Positions 1-10,204 of a stretch of 64,000 nt of DNA are shown here, one piece after another. The position numbers and the translations under genes are program-made. Each line of letters begins with the position of its first letter. The first letter of the stretch is position 1. Source of the DNA: Anastrepha obliqua (taxonomy: Eukaryota; Arthropoda; Insecta; Diptera; Tephritidae); the NCBI RefSeq assembly GCF_027943255.1, contig NC_072897.1:42940044-43004043 (forward strand), written 5' to 3'. Below the pieces are notes generated by a model. The model was not told the origin of the DNA, searched no databases, and was given only the letters and a program-made list of their open reading frames with translations.

Positions 1-330
1 GTTACCATTTGGATGGTTGTGTCTATTAGCAAAATTATTTCTATTTTGGGAATTGTTTATATTTTGGAAATTGTTTCCATTTTGGAGATTACTTCTATTT
101 TGTGAGTAGTTTATATATTGAAAGCTTAAGTTGTTTCTATTTTGGAAATTATTTCTGTTTTGTGAATAGTCTGAACCTTGAAAATTTGAATTGTTTCTGT
201 TTTGGAAGTTGTTTATATTTTGAAAGTTGTTTCTACTTTGAAAATTGTTCCTGTTGTAAGAATTATAAAAACTGTTTCTTCCTCGGGGATTATTCTTGTT
301 TTGAACATTGTTTAGGATCGGCTGAAGTGG
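1..330 (-). repeat. Asn/Gln-rich coding repeat in gag tail
   Basis: On the minus strand the DNA repeats a unit close to AACAATTTCCAAAATAGA, encoding Asn-Asn-Phe-Gln-Asn-Arg, about 15 times with drift at the third position and at Phe/Ser/Ile. It is the C-terminal end of the gag remnant and could be a low-complexity nucleic-acid-binding tail, although no zinc knuckle is visible in the part present. Confidence 0.7.
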
Positions 331-1153
331 TTATTATATTTATTGCGAGGTATTTGCGTATTTTCACTCCCCATGTGGGCGTATCCTGCTTGGAACAATA
401 TGTCCATGGCTTCTTCTAGGTCTGTGAGATTTCTGCAGAACAAAATGGTTTTCATTGGTTCTGGAATCTTATTTTTGAAAATGCTGAGGGCGGTCTGCAT
501 ATTATTCGTGGCACTGACCTTGGTTGCTTCTGTTTCGCCTAAGATAACTACTAACTTCTTATTAAGTCTATGTAGTTTATTTTTTATCTCATTGTAAAAA
601 TCTAAAGTATTAATTCTAAATGTTGCACCTCTTAATTCGTCAAACAATTCGTCACATGATCGCCTATCGCCGAAATTATTGTGGAGAACACTTTTTATCT
701 CTGACCAGGTTGTGGCGTGACAATTTATTTCAATGGTCTGTCTTGCTTTACCCTTGGTCTTGATTTGATCATGCCTGAGAAGAGAAGTTTGGACAATTGG
801 TCATATGTTCTTAGATGTGGATGAATCCTGTCCACGAGTGTAGTAAAAGTCTGTAAGTCGTTGGTGTCTCCATAAAATTCAGGTAAGTTATGGAGTTATT
901 TCAAGGGGTCTATTACCACTTGGTTTTGTGGTTGGTCAACCATTTTCTATATGAATTCAACGATAAATTCGTAAATCATTCGTTTATGTGTCCTATGTCT
1001 TCTTCTAACTAATTGAGGTCTATCAATTTGTCTGGTCAGTATGTAGTCGTTAGTGCTGTAACCCTCGTTCGAGTCGAACCCCGTATCAGAAAGGTATCTA
1101 ACGGTTTCAATGTTTCAATTTCTGAATCAGAAAAATAGTCTGATTCTCTGTTA
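1..1153 (-). pseudogene. Errantivirus (17.6/297-like) gag remnant
   Basis: Reading leftward, an open segment at 647-312 has the look of an errantivirus Gag core: the run DELRGATFR, NMQTALSIFKNKIPEPMK and a later EEAMDILFQAGYA. It leads into an Asn/Gln-rich tail at 330-1. The upstream part (about 943-650) shows gag-like sequence in several frames with stop codons, so the gene is broken by frameshifts and nonsense changes. Two possible starts are seen, ATG at 943 (MVDQPQNQVV) and ATG near 1153 (MSNRESDYFSDSE). Gag would form the particle of an endogenous LTR retroelement of insects. The 3' part and pol lie outside the window. The family call rests on motif memory only; the decay is directly visible. 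Confidence 0.65.
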
Positions 1154-1617
1154 CTCATATATGTAACTTAAACTAGGCTTATTTTTTTATGGAAAAAAAT
1201 ATCTTTAGTTACGTCTAAAATACCGTCTTAAAAATTCGTGTATTCATAACGGTTACCTCAATTCTATAAGGTATAACTTCCTCTTTTTAAGTTCCTAGAA
1301 CCGTAGTCAATGTCTCTTGGCTCGTATTCAAAATCCGAAGGATATTCCGACAAAGAATCACTATCATTCTTATGTAAAAAAGCAAATGATGTTCCTTAGC
1401 AAATGGCTTCACGATAAACTTAGCAAAAGGTTTCACAAAACAAAAAAGGAAAATTATGTCACTTTACAATTCACAATGAAAATTTATGTCGTTTAGCAAC
1501 AAAGCTTTCTTTGTTTTTTGAAGTGAAAACTTCTTTAGAATCGTTGGGAGTGATTTGAGAAAAAGTGAAACGAAAAAGCGACACCAAAAAGAAGAAGAAA
1601 AAAGATATACGTATATA
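1154..1617. other. Leader-like or unassigned sequence
   Basis: AT-rich stretch upstream of the gag remnant (gag reads leftward). It could be the errantivirus leader and part of its LTR, but I see no convincing primer-binding site or LTR boundary. No credible coding region. Confidence 0.3.
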
Positions 1618-1838
1618 TATGTATGTATAGAAAATGCTTCATTACCAGGCACACAGAAGGATGGCATAAGCAAATTTAAATTTGTGAATTTATATATGTA
1701 TGTATATATGCGGATATATGTATATATGTTGTGTGTATGTACATATGTGCCTCGCCACAGCAACACATACGGTAAAATTTCTCAAGAAATCCAGCGCGCA
1801 TTCATAGGCACAGCGCACATTCATAGGCACAGCATTGC
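1618..1838 (+). repeat. Dispersed repeat family, copy I (left part)
   Basis: Sequence beginning TATAGAAAATGCTTCATTA and ending with the doubled motif CAGCGCACATTCATAGGC recurs at 43660-43880 and 53350-53555 with point differences and (TATG)n length changes. The family continues after the hAT insertion at 2283-2400, where ACGAAGCCGCGGGCACTCGA matches 43913-43932 almost exactly. Non-coding, possibly an LTR or a non-autonomous element; boundaries not established. Confidence 0.65.
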
Positions 1839-1846
1839 ATGTACAG

Positions 1847-2274
1847 TAGGGCGGGTCGATTTAAAAATCGCTCATTGCTCTATGAAAATCGTATTCTAGG
1901 GATCAAAATAAGAAACTTTGCCGAAGGAACCATACCTCTAAAACGAATTCTGATGTCCCCCAATTTCAAAATATCACCATTTTTGGCCTTTACATGAAAA
2001 AGTCAGCTAAATGACGATGTTTTTTCTTTATTTTTATTTATTTATAATATTATCTATTTTTTCTCTTAAGAAATTTCTTTAGTCAGAACATATGTAAATG
2101 AATGAATGTGGGTTATAGAATAGAAACTAAAAAGTTCGACTCATATTGGGGGACATCAGAAATCGTTTTAGAGGTATGGTTCCTTCGGCAAAATTTCTTA
2201 TTCTGATCCCTAGAATATGATTTTCACAGAGCAATGGGCGATTTTTTTGCCTTCCCACAAATCGACCCGGCCTA
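1847..2274. mobile_element. Non-autonomous hAT-type MITE
   Basis: A 428-bp element with long imperfect terminal inverted repeats (about 130 bp). The left end reads TAGGGCGGGTCGATTT and the right end, reverse-complemented, TAGGCCGGGTCGATTT. It is flanked by an exact 8-bp duplication ATGTACAG at 1839-1846 and 2275-2282. An 8-bp duplication and ends of the form TAGNG are typical of the hAT superfamily. No transposase ORF is present. The related repeat at 53548-53555 carries a single ATGTACAG, that is, an empty site. Confidence 0.85.
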
Positions 2275-2282
2275 ATGTACAG

Positions 2283-2727
2283 TAAACTTGAACAGGCAGC
2301 TGCGGTTGTCGAGCATTTAGAAACATATATTTACAAACATATATGGGTGCAAACATATTTACGAAGCCGCGGGCACTCGACTTGACAAAAATTGAATATT
2401 GGCAAATAATTCTACGCGAAATATTCCAATATTGACTATTTTCGAATTGTCGAGAAAATTAGCATATGGGCGGCTCGTTTTATGAATGAAAGTACTTGCT
2501 CTTAGAACTATGAGCTCGAATTTATAAATCAATTTTTTGATGATGAGTTTTTGTTGCACAGTACAATAGTTGAAACTGTTCGGCGCCGCCGCGACTGTTC
2601 AGCGCTATGGCAACTAGAATGATGGCCGCTACGCCTGCGCCTATTAATGCATTTTGTTCTTGTAGTCGCTAGGCATAGAATTTTAGCTTTGGACGACATA
2701 CGCATTTACAGGAATAAAGTGAGTGGC
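2283..2727. other. Dispersed repeat right part and unassigned flank
   Basis: 2283-2400 continues the dispersed repeat (copy I). About 2400-2727 shows no convincing coding sequence and is the left flank of the R1-clade LINE. Confidence 0.4.
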
Positions 2728-3125
2728 CTGTGTGTGCGGTTGTTTTTTTTTTTTTTTTTTTTTTTTTTTACGAGGAGGAAGCATCGAAAGCCTAACCCCG
2801 TCAGTGTGGGACTTTAACCCGAACTAAACCTCCTACCGTCAAAGTACCGATCCCCCGGTACAACCGTTAAGTATTCGTCGGGAGGCGGTTTGAGCACTAA
2901 GCTCAATGTCCGTTATTGTCCTGATGCAATACGTCGAAAGTAGCATCTGCTTGTTACCACCCACTGTTTAGGTCATCTGATGAGAGAGCCACCCCTGTCA
3001 TAGCAGTACTCCCCCACCCACCATGTCTCTGTCCATACCACAGAAACGTAAGTTTCTATGTCTGGTATCGTCAGTTTACCTGCATCCAAATAATTTATCT
3101 AGCAAGTGGTCCTACAGCACAACCA

Positions 3126-3205
3126 TAAGTTACTAAATCTACTACTACAGGAAAAGTTACTACATCTACTACTACAGGAAAAGGTACTACTTCTACTACT
3201 ATGGA
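3126..3205. repeat. Short tandem repeat in the LINE 3' UTR
   Basis: Three to four drifting copies of a unit near CTACTACTACAGGAAAAG lie immediately after the ORF2 stop. Confidence 0.6.
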
Positions 3206-6200
3206 ATTCCAGCTATTGCTATGCTTTCGCTTTTTCGCCTTCTCTCCATTTGTCTCAAATCATTGAGTACGAACGCTGACAAATTTTTGATACCATCCCA
3301 TACTTCTTTAGATTGTAGCATATGTGGAACAACATTGTCCGGTGTTATTCCTTGTGCTACTTGGTTTTCCAGCAACTCTCGTTCTTTGCTATATCTCTGG
3401 CAGTGAAAGAAAATATGCTCCGCATTTTCATTAGCCTTGGCACAAAATGAGCATATAACTCCATCATCATGACCATATTTATGGAGGTACTCTCTAAAAC
3501 AACCATGTCCCGTCAGGAATTGCGTCATATAAAAGTCGACATTACCGTGTTTTCTATCAACCCATGCCTGCACATCACTAATGAGTCGGTGTGTCCATCT
3601 CCCTTTGGTTGTTATATCCCAGCGCCTTTGCCATTTAGATAGACTCTCGTATCTGATTTCTTTGCGCTCCTCAGCTATTAACAGCCTGCCAAGGCTTCGG
3701 CTCTTGTCATATATTCTCTTACTTTCCAGAGCCATTATATCTGGGGGCATTATGCCAGAGATTACCCCAATAGCTTCATGGGATACAGTGCGAAAAGCGC
3801 TTGCAACTCTAATAGCGCTCAGTCGAAACAGAGATTTTGTATTTTTGCCGTATGTCTCGTATTTTAGCGCTTGTCCCCATACCGGTGCAGCATACATCAC
3901 AATGGATTGGGTAACTTTTGCCAGTAGTAGCCTTCTGTTCTGGCTTGGCCCGCCTATGTTAGCCATTATTCGAGATAGCGCCGTGTTTACCCGTGCTGCT
4001 TTCTCACAAGCTTTTTCAATGTGCACTTTGAAGTTTAGGCGTGCATCAATCATGACTCCCAACTATTTCAGGTACGGTTGAGTGCTGATGTTATGCCCGT
4101 CTATGCTTAGTGTGATGTTCTCAATTTTTTTCCTGCTTGTAATCAAGACTGCTTCGGTTTTTTGGCCCGCAAGCTGTAGGTTTGACGATGAAAGCCAGTT
4201 TTTTAGTTTGTGAACTGTCGCACTGCATATAGTCTTGATTTGATGAAGTTCCTTTGCAACTATTGCCAACGCAATATCATCCGCGTATCCGATTAATTGG
4301 GCTGCTTTTGGTATGGGGATGCGGAGGATTCCATCGTAGAGCACATTCCACAACAGAGGGCCCAGCACAGAGCCTTGCGGTACTCCCCCAGTTACTCTAT
4401 ATTGCTTAACTCCTTCGTCTGTGTCATAGAGTAGTATTCTATCTGACAGGTAGCTTCTTATCAAACGCAATAGATATGGTGGCGTGTCCAGGTTCCCTAA
4501 AGCTTGCATAATGTGGGACCAGCATGCAGAGTTAAAAGCATTTTTTACGTCCAATGTTATGACGGCGCAATACTCCTTGGTACCATGCATCCATCTTGTT
4601 CCTTCAATAGCATTTTCCGCTATTGATGTAAGTTTTTTTATTGCATCAATTGTCGAGCGCCCCCTGCGGAAACCATATTGGTTGTCGGACAAGCCTTCTT
4701 TTTCAGTAACGTGCTGCTCCAAACGATCAGCAATAAGCCGTTCTAAGATTTTGCCCATCGTATCAATCATACAGAGGGGTCGATACGAGCTTGGTTGACC
4801 CGGCGTCTTATTAGGTTTCGGCAAGAGGACAAGTCGTTGCTGTTTCCAGATTTTTGGGAAGACACCATCTCGAAAGCACTTTTGATATGTCTCCGTGAAG
4901 GGTTTTGCATCTTCTTTCAGTGCGAGTTTAAGAGCTCCGTTTGGTATTCCGTCTAGTCCTGGAGCTTTAGTGTTTCCAAAACGACTCAAGGCTTCTTTTA
5001 CCTCTGTTTCCGTAACAGTAGGTATATCTGTAGTAAAAGATGCGTCTGCTGTTAGTCGGTATTCTTGCTCATCTTCTTGTCTTGGAAAAAGGGTTTCCAC
5101 AACCTTTTTTAAAATAATAGGACAAGTCGGCGCTTTTCCTTTGCAACCACTGATCGTAGACATCACCAACTTATATGCTCCTCCCCACGGATTTTCATCA
5201 GCTTTGGCACAAAGTTCTTTGAAGCAGGAAGCCTTGCTTTTTTTAATCGCATTTTTGAGGCCTTTGCGTTTCATTTTGTAGATTTCCCGCAGCCTTTCTT
5301 TTTCACTTGTTCCTCTGCTTCTTTGGTATTGACGTCTAGCTTTGTGGCAAGCGCCTCTGAGTTCAGCTATATCGCTGTTCCACCAGTATACCGGTTTCCG
5401 TATACAGGTGTGTTTTTTCCTGATCATTGCAGCATCACAGGCTTTGGTCAGGCGTGTTACCAGTAGTTGAGCTTGCTCATTCGCGTCGTTTATGTTAGTT
5501 GGATGAGCGTTTAGCATAAGCTTAAAGATCTCTTCGTCCATGGTTTCGATCTTCCACCCTTTTGTCTGGGCTTTTTTAGCAGGCTTGTTCCTTCCTTTGC
5601 TTTGTTTCGGGTGCATTATTTCCATCATTATGGCCAAGTGGTCGCTGTGGGTATAAATGTCGCAAATCTGCCATTTCGTCCTTAAAGCTAAAGATCTGCT
5701 TATAAAAGCTATGTCAATAACAGAGCCACGACCATTCTTCTCGAAAGCGTTTTTTCTTCCAGTGTTTAATAACACAACGTCAAGTAAGGAGAAGGCTCTG
5801 AGAAGTGCTTTCCCTCGTTGGTTTGTACACTTACTTCCCCATTCTAAGGCCCATGCATTGAAGTCTCCAGCTATTAAGTTTGGCGTTGTTGTCAGGGCTT
5901 CTCCAGTTCGTCAAGAATCTTTTCAAATGCTACTTGAGGTAGGCTCGGCGGTATATAACAGCTATATATATGTACACCAGAAATTTTTGCTCTAGTGTAG
6001 CTGGTTTTGTCTGCAATTTGGACCTCTTGGATAGTCTTATCTCCTAGGACCCATATGGCTGCCTTCCTTGTTGCATCCGAAACCCACATTCCAGAGTCTG
6101 GCTTGTTGTATTGTTCACATATTACCGCCACGTCTGCGTGCTGTTCGTACATTGTTTGCGTTAGAAGATCTTGCGCTTCCCTGCAGTGATTTAAATTTAT

Positions 6201-6215
6201 TTGGATCACTCTCAT
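3199..6215 (-). pseudogene. LINE ORF2: endonuclease-reverse transcriptase, broken
   Basis: The order is as in R1-clade ORF2: APE endonuclease (6215 to about 5500; INLNHCREAQ, later AGDFNAW and SDHLAIMM), reverse transcriptase (about 5000-4060; SYRPLCMIDTMGK, DVKNAFNSA, GVPQGSVLGPLLWN, catalytic YADD) and a C-terminal Cys-His motif CSFCAKANENAEHIFFHC near 3400. Two lesions are visible. A one-base deletion near 5895-5900 shifts frame just before the AGDFNAW motif. An amber codon at 4063-4065 replaces the second Tyr of YLKYLGV. Apart from these the frame is open to 3199, which suggests a fairly young copy. ORF2 nicks the target and primes reverse transcription. Confidence 0.85.
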
Positions 6216-7564
6216 TTTCTTTTTGTTTTACATGCTGTCTGATAAATGGGGCAGTTTTTGCTACCCATTTGGTGCTTGAAGTTTGACCTTCCGGCTTTAT
6301 TGCACACAATACAGAAAGGTTCCCTTTCACACGTTTTTGCGAAATGACCTTTCCCACCACATTTCATACAGCACTCACTCCTGTCTTCAGGATTTGTACA
6401 TTTAGTTGCAGTATGTCCATATTCTAGGCATCTATAGCACTTCGTAAGGTTCAGTTTTTCACGGATTCTGCAAACAACCCATCCAACCTTGATTTTTCCT
6501 GCGTTCAGTAAGTACCCTGCTTCCAGCGCTGGAAGGCGTATAGCGGCTGTTTGGGTACCTGCATATGCCGTTCTTAAATTTTTTATTGCGCTTCCGCTGA
6601 AGTTACTGAGTTCCTTGACTTGTGAGCGGATGGCTTCGACTAGGTCATCCTTCGTAGTTATTTCATCTAGATCCCGTATTTCTAGTGACTGCTCGTGTGT
6701 CAGCGCTTTTATTTCCGCCTGATCTCCCAGTAGCTTTGCAATCCCTTCTTTGTATTCACGGGCATGCCCTGTCTGTGCTCTTATAAGTTGCAGCAGTATC
6801 TCTCCTTTGGCTGTCTTTCTGATTCGAGACACGTTTTCACCAAGCTGCTGGAGACCATCATCTTTTTTGACCGCCCTCAATATGTCGCTATATGACATGT
6901 TGCCAGTTTTTGTGATAACTATGGCATCAGGTCTCGGAGTGGGATTCCTCTTCTTCTTGCTCTTATCTTTGCTCTTTCGCATCTTGTACTTGACTTTCAC
7001 CCAGTTCTCGTCTCTTGGGGTTTCTACTCTCGCAGTTTTAGCTGGACTCTTATCCGTTTCACAGGGCGTACTAACGTCAGCTTTTCTGGCCAGTTCTTGC
7101 GATATTCTGCTCCTTTTTGGGGGCGTCTTTCGCCGTGTAGAGTTATCCTCACGTGGCCTCTTTGGTGTTGCTTCCACCATTTTTTTGGACACCATGTTCT
7201 GGCTAGCTTTCTTCCTTAGCTCTGCGTTTTCCACTTTAGCACATGCATGCAGCTTCGTAATAGTGCTAAGAAGGTCCCGCATACTATTATTTATCGAGCG
7301 ATGAGGATGTCGCATCAATTCGGAGAGTTTGTTAATGCTCTCTCCTAGTTTAGCAAGGTAGTCCCGTTCGGCTTGGGCTGGTGTCTCTACAGGTCTATTT
7401 TCGCTTAAGGCGGGTGGAGATGACCTTGATCTTTTATCACGCACCATAGGTGATGTCTTCTCTGGGGTTCGTGCCAGCTTTGATGCCCGTTGGAAGGGAT
7501 TTATAGCTGGGCTATCCATTTTCCTTGTAGTATTATCTGATACGTTAGCCAAGTTTACCACCAT
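6212..7564 (-). CDS. LINE ORF1, nucleic-acid-binding Gag-like protein
   Basis: About 450 codons, intact. I take the ATG at 7564 (MVVNLANVSD) because the reading frame further upstream runs through the target-site duplication into host DNA. The N-terminal half is Lys/Arg/Ser/Pro-rich and probably disordered. The C-terminal part has CCHC zinc knuckles, among them CYRCLEYGHTATKC and CMKCGGKGHFAKTC, and a final Cys/His cluster, as in R1/jockey ORF1 proteins that package element RNA. The stop overlaps the ORF2 start as ATGA, a usual coupling for termination-reinitiation in this clade. Confidence 0.8.
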   Translation of the reverse strand: MVVNLANVSDNTTRKMDSPAINPFQRASKLARTPEKTSPMVRDKRSRSSPPALSENRPVETPAQAERDYLAKLGESINKLSELMRHPHRSINNSMRDLLSTITKLHACAKVENAELRKKASQNMVSKKMVEATPKRPREDNSTRRKTPPKRSRISQELARKADVSTPCETDKSPAKTARVETPRDENWVKVKYKMRKSKDKSKKKRNPTPRPDAIVITKTGNMSYSDILRAVKKDDGLQQLGENVSRIRKTAKGEILLQLIRAQTGHAREYKEGIAKLLGDQAEIKALTHEQSLEIRDLDEITTKDDLVEAIRSQVKELSNFSGSAIKNLRTAYAGTQTAAIRLPALEAGYLLNAGKIKVGWVVCRIREKLNLTKCYRCLEYGHTATKCTNPEDRSECCMKCGGKGHFAKTCEREPFCIVCNKAGRSNFKHQMGSKNCPIYQTACKTKRK

Positions 7565-7614
7565 CGTATCATTGCAGTCGTTGGATATCGACGGCCGGCT
7601 GTGTGTGCGGTTGT

Positions 7615-8326
7615 ATGTAGATGCATATGTGTATATTAATAAGCATTGTTTTGCTGGAAGTTCAGAACACAAATATGTATGTATATTACGTACATAGGCT
7701 AGGCCATAGTATAGCATACATATTATACATATGTATAAAAAATTCAAACCAAGCGTCCTACGAATGTTTGTGTGTATGTTAGTACGTCTGTGTAATATAC
7801 GCGCTACAACGCTCATAATAGCAACCGCGTGTGCTGTATTGCGTCCGTATTTTTATATTCGTAAATATTTTCATTTTTAAATGTTTACCGCAATTATGCC
7901 GAAAAATAATGTAGAAAAGTGTCGTGAATATCGACAGAAAAAAACAACAATTGACACGGTATTTCAAAGATATGTTGACAACATCGAAACCAAAGCATTT
8001 GTATCATATTTTAGCTTTCATAAGCCACTCATATCATTTGTTGAAATTGAAAACATTGAGGATGAATAAAATATGAACTTTATAGCAATATTATAATGAA
8101 CCTATAATTATCCCGCTCCTAATGCTGCCTTCGTCTCATTCTCTCTCAGTTTGTTTTACGGAAGGTTTCACCTCTATCGCGTCTAACCGTTAGACTGGTA
8201 TTTTTGTTTTTTTAGAAAGCAATATTTATATATATTTTAAGCATAAAAATTTCTCTTACTCTAATGTTGTTGTGTATTAATAGATCTTACTTCTGTAACT
8301 TCTGTTGTTGTTTCTTGTCTTAGATG
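7615..8326. other. Unassigned flank
   Basis: Right flank of the R1-clade LINE. It holds one 62-codon ATG ORF on + at 7881-8069 whose start (KNNVEKCREYRQKK) faintly recalls basic leaders in insect transposon proteins, but there is no supporting context. Otherwise AT-rich with TATG/TACA simple sequence. Confidence 0.25.
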
Positions 8327-8600
8327 AACGATTTCTGGTTGCTGATGTCTTTGTTATTTGATGTTTGTTGTTTATTAATGGAACTTATTCTGTATCTTCT
8401 GTTGATGTTTCTTGTCTCAGAGGAACGATTTCTGGTTGCTGATGTCTTTGTTATTTGATGTTTGTTGTTCATTAATGGAACTTATTCTGTATCTTCTGTT
8501 GATGTTTCTTGTCTCAGATGAACGATTTCTGGTTGTTGATGGCTTTGTAATTTGTTGTTTCTTAATGGAATTTACTTCTGTATCTTCTGTTGTTTATTCT
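8327..8600. repeat. Minisatellite, 97-bp period
   Basis: Nearly three copies of a 97-bp unit. The word AACGATTTCTGGTTG starts at 8327, 8424 and 8521. The first two units are almost identical; the third is shortened and diverged. Confidence 0.85.
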
Positions 8601-8610
8601 CGCAAAAACA

Positions 8611-8810
8611 AGTTTTTAATTATTAGTCCTGTTTGCAGGATCTGTTTTGTTTATCAATCCCGTATGCAGGAGTCTTTAATTTTTAGTCCTGTTTGCAGGA
8701 TCTGTTTTTTCTATCTATCCTGTATGCAGGAGTTTTTAATTTTTAGTCCTCTTTGCAAGATCTGTTTTTTTTTTCAATCCTGTATTTAGGAGTTTTTAAT
8801 TTCTTTTTCC
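8611..8810. repeat. Minisatellite, 60-bp period
   Basis: More than three copies of a 60-bp unit. AGTCCTGTTTGCAGGATCTG starts at 8625 and 8685, with a degraded copy at 8745. Each unit contains the near-palindromic CCTGTTTGCAGGA and a second CCTGTATGCAGGA, so each could form small hairpins. It directly follows the 97-bp array. Confidence 0.8.
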
Positions 8811-9831
8811 AGTTCTTGTTTTAAAGTAGCAATCTTTTGCTTACTATATCCTCACCGTTGTGGCAATCTTTAGCCAACAAGTTCGCGAGAGAAAAAAAAA
8901 ATTGTTTTCGGTACTGCACTAAAAATATGAATTTACTTATCTTCACTGTTATGAATGATAATTGCGGCAATTCTACCGACTGCGCCAAAAACAGGTTACT
9001 TCCTGGTTGTTTAAAAAAAAAAACACTTGCTGAGCTTACCATTGATAACTGATAACTGAGTTTTTATTTCTTAAACTTTTTTATTTATAATGAATATTTG
9101 ATTGCTTGACAGTATTTAATTTGATTTACAATTCTAGGAAAATTGCTGAATTTTGTTTACAACTAAATTATGATTATTTGACAATATTCACATAGCTAAA
9201 CAAAATTGGTTACTTTACGATATTCAATAGTTCACTTGTTTTAATAATTGTTCATAAAGCAGTAAATCAGTAATAGTTCATTGGTTTTAATAAAAGCAGT
9301 AAAGTTTAAATAAAGGAAGTTGGAAATACTTATGTATGTATGTTTGTTCATATTCTTATGAACAAACATTTTATATTTCGAATACAGTGGAGGCTATAAC
9401 TATTCAGCTTATGGATCCTTCTTTTTTATAGCTTGAGGATTCCACAGAATTCATGTAATACTTGTAACAACTTTTTATTAATTTTTTTAATTCAAAGTTA
9501 AATAATACTTTTTTTTAAAAACTCGTCAATATATCGTCACAAAAATTGTAATAACATTAGTTTCGATTTTATAAAAAAAGATTAGCAGATCGAGCAATGC
9601 TTCCCATTTAAATGTGGACTTGACGCAAAATTATTTTCTCGTCTACCGTTCTCACCACGATTTTTTTAATTACGCTAATTTTTCTGTAGAAATTGTATTA
9701 ATTTTAGCTATAATTTTAATGCTTAACGTCTACAGCTTGGAAAATAACATCAATTTGTTGACATCTGCAATAGATGAATCTTTTCGTTGATTTTGTTCAG
9801 TAAACAGGCTCCCAAAAAAATCAAGCAAAGT
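8811..9831. other. AT-rich unassigned DNA
   Basis: Strongly AT-rich with homopolymer runs. I see no ORF, terminal repeat or primer-binding site I would defend. Confidence 0.4.
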
Positions 9832-10115
9832 CATGGTGAACCAGAGGGCTCAAACTATAATAAGAAGAAGAGAAACTAGAAGACTTCACAATGCAGCAAA
9901 GGCGTTTATGACGACAGAGAATTGGGACTGCTATTGAAATAGTTTCAATACTTTTAAGAGGCAAATAAAGAGAGGAAAGAAAGAGTCCAGGAGGAAGTTT
10001 CGTGAAGAGTTGGAGGACACATCTGAGCTCTCAATACTTAGATAATGTTTATCCAAGGAACCCTGCAAGTCAAGCTTTTTGGAAAGATCAGATAGCAGCT
10101 TCACAGAAACATGAC
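9832..10115 (+). pseudogene. Old RNase-H-type LINE ORF2, 5' fragment
   Basis: On + the DNA translates, with stops, to a segment like the linker between endonuclease and RT of the neighbouring LOA element. AKAFMTTENWDCY and FKRQIKRGKKESRRKFREEL parallel AKATRESKDWDCYY and IYKKEVRKAKRSGWRTFCGE of the minus-strand element. It stops abruptly at about 10115, where the LOA element begins, and the same type of sequence resumes at about 15531. It is therefore one half of an interrupted, decayed LINE. Confidence 0.6.
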
Positions 10116-10140
10116 AGGAAGGTAGGTAGGTAGGTAGGGT
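10116..10140. repeat. (GGTA)n tail of the LOA LINE
   Basis: GGTAGGTAGGTAGGTAGG on + is the 3' terminus of the minus-strand element. Related LINE tails at 45983 and 53599 show GGTTAGGTTA in the same place. Confidence 0.7.
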
Positions 10141-10204
10141 GGTTGTCGTAAGAGACACTTAGACCTTCGGCAGGTCCATTGTGATACCACTGGAGCTTAT
10201 CCTT

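Larger units (their letters stand above)
2744..7598 (-). mobile_element. R1-clade LINE (Waldo-like), near full length
   Basis: A 4.85-kb non-LTR retrotransposon on the minus strand. It has a poly(A) 3' end (poly-T at 2744-2769), a 3' UTR to 3198, ORF2 (3199-6215) and ORF1 (6212-7564), with only about 34 bp upstream of ORF1. The 16-bp direct repeat CTGTGTGTGCGGTTGT stands at 2728-2743 and 7599-7614, so the insertion appears complete. CCHC knuckles in ORF1, an APE-type endonuclease starting VIQINLNHCREAQDLL, and the RT sequence place it in the R1 clade. The ACAC-rich target on the element strand is compatible with Waldo-type preference for ACAY repeats (inference). ORF2 is broken, so this copy is not autonomous. 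Confidence 0.85.

Noticed and set aside
1555..1899. 114-codon ORF on + and 100-codon ORF on -
   Set aside because: Both run through TATG simple sequence and the dispersed repeat; no protein-like pattern.
6750..7304. 184-codon hydrophobic ORF on +
   Set aside because: Antisense of the Lys/Arg/Ser-rich half of LINE ORF1.
7881..8069. 62-codon ATG ORF on + (KNNVEKCREYRQKK...)
   Set aside because: Short, no domain I can name, no neighbours or signals; noted in the flank entry only.
8611..8810. CRISPR-like array
   Set aside because: Units are contiguous 60-bp tandem repeats without unique spacers, in a eukaryotic genome.
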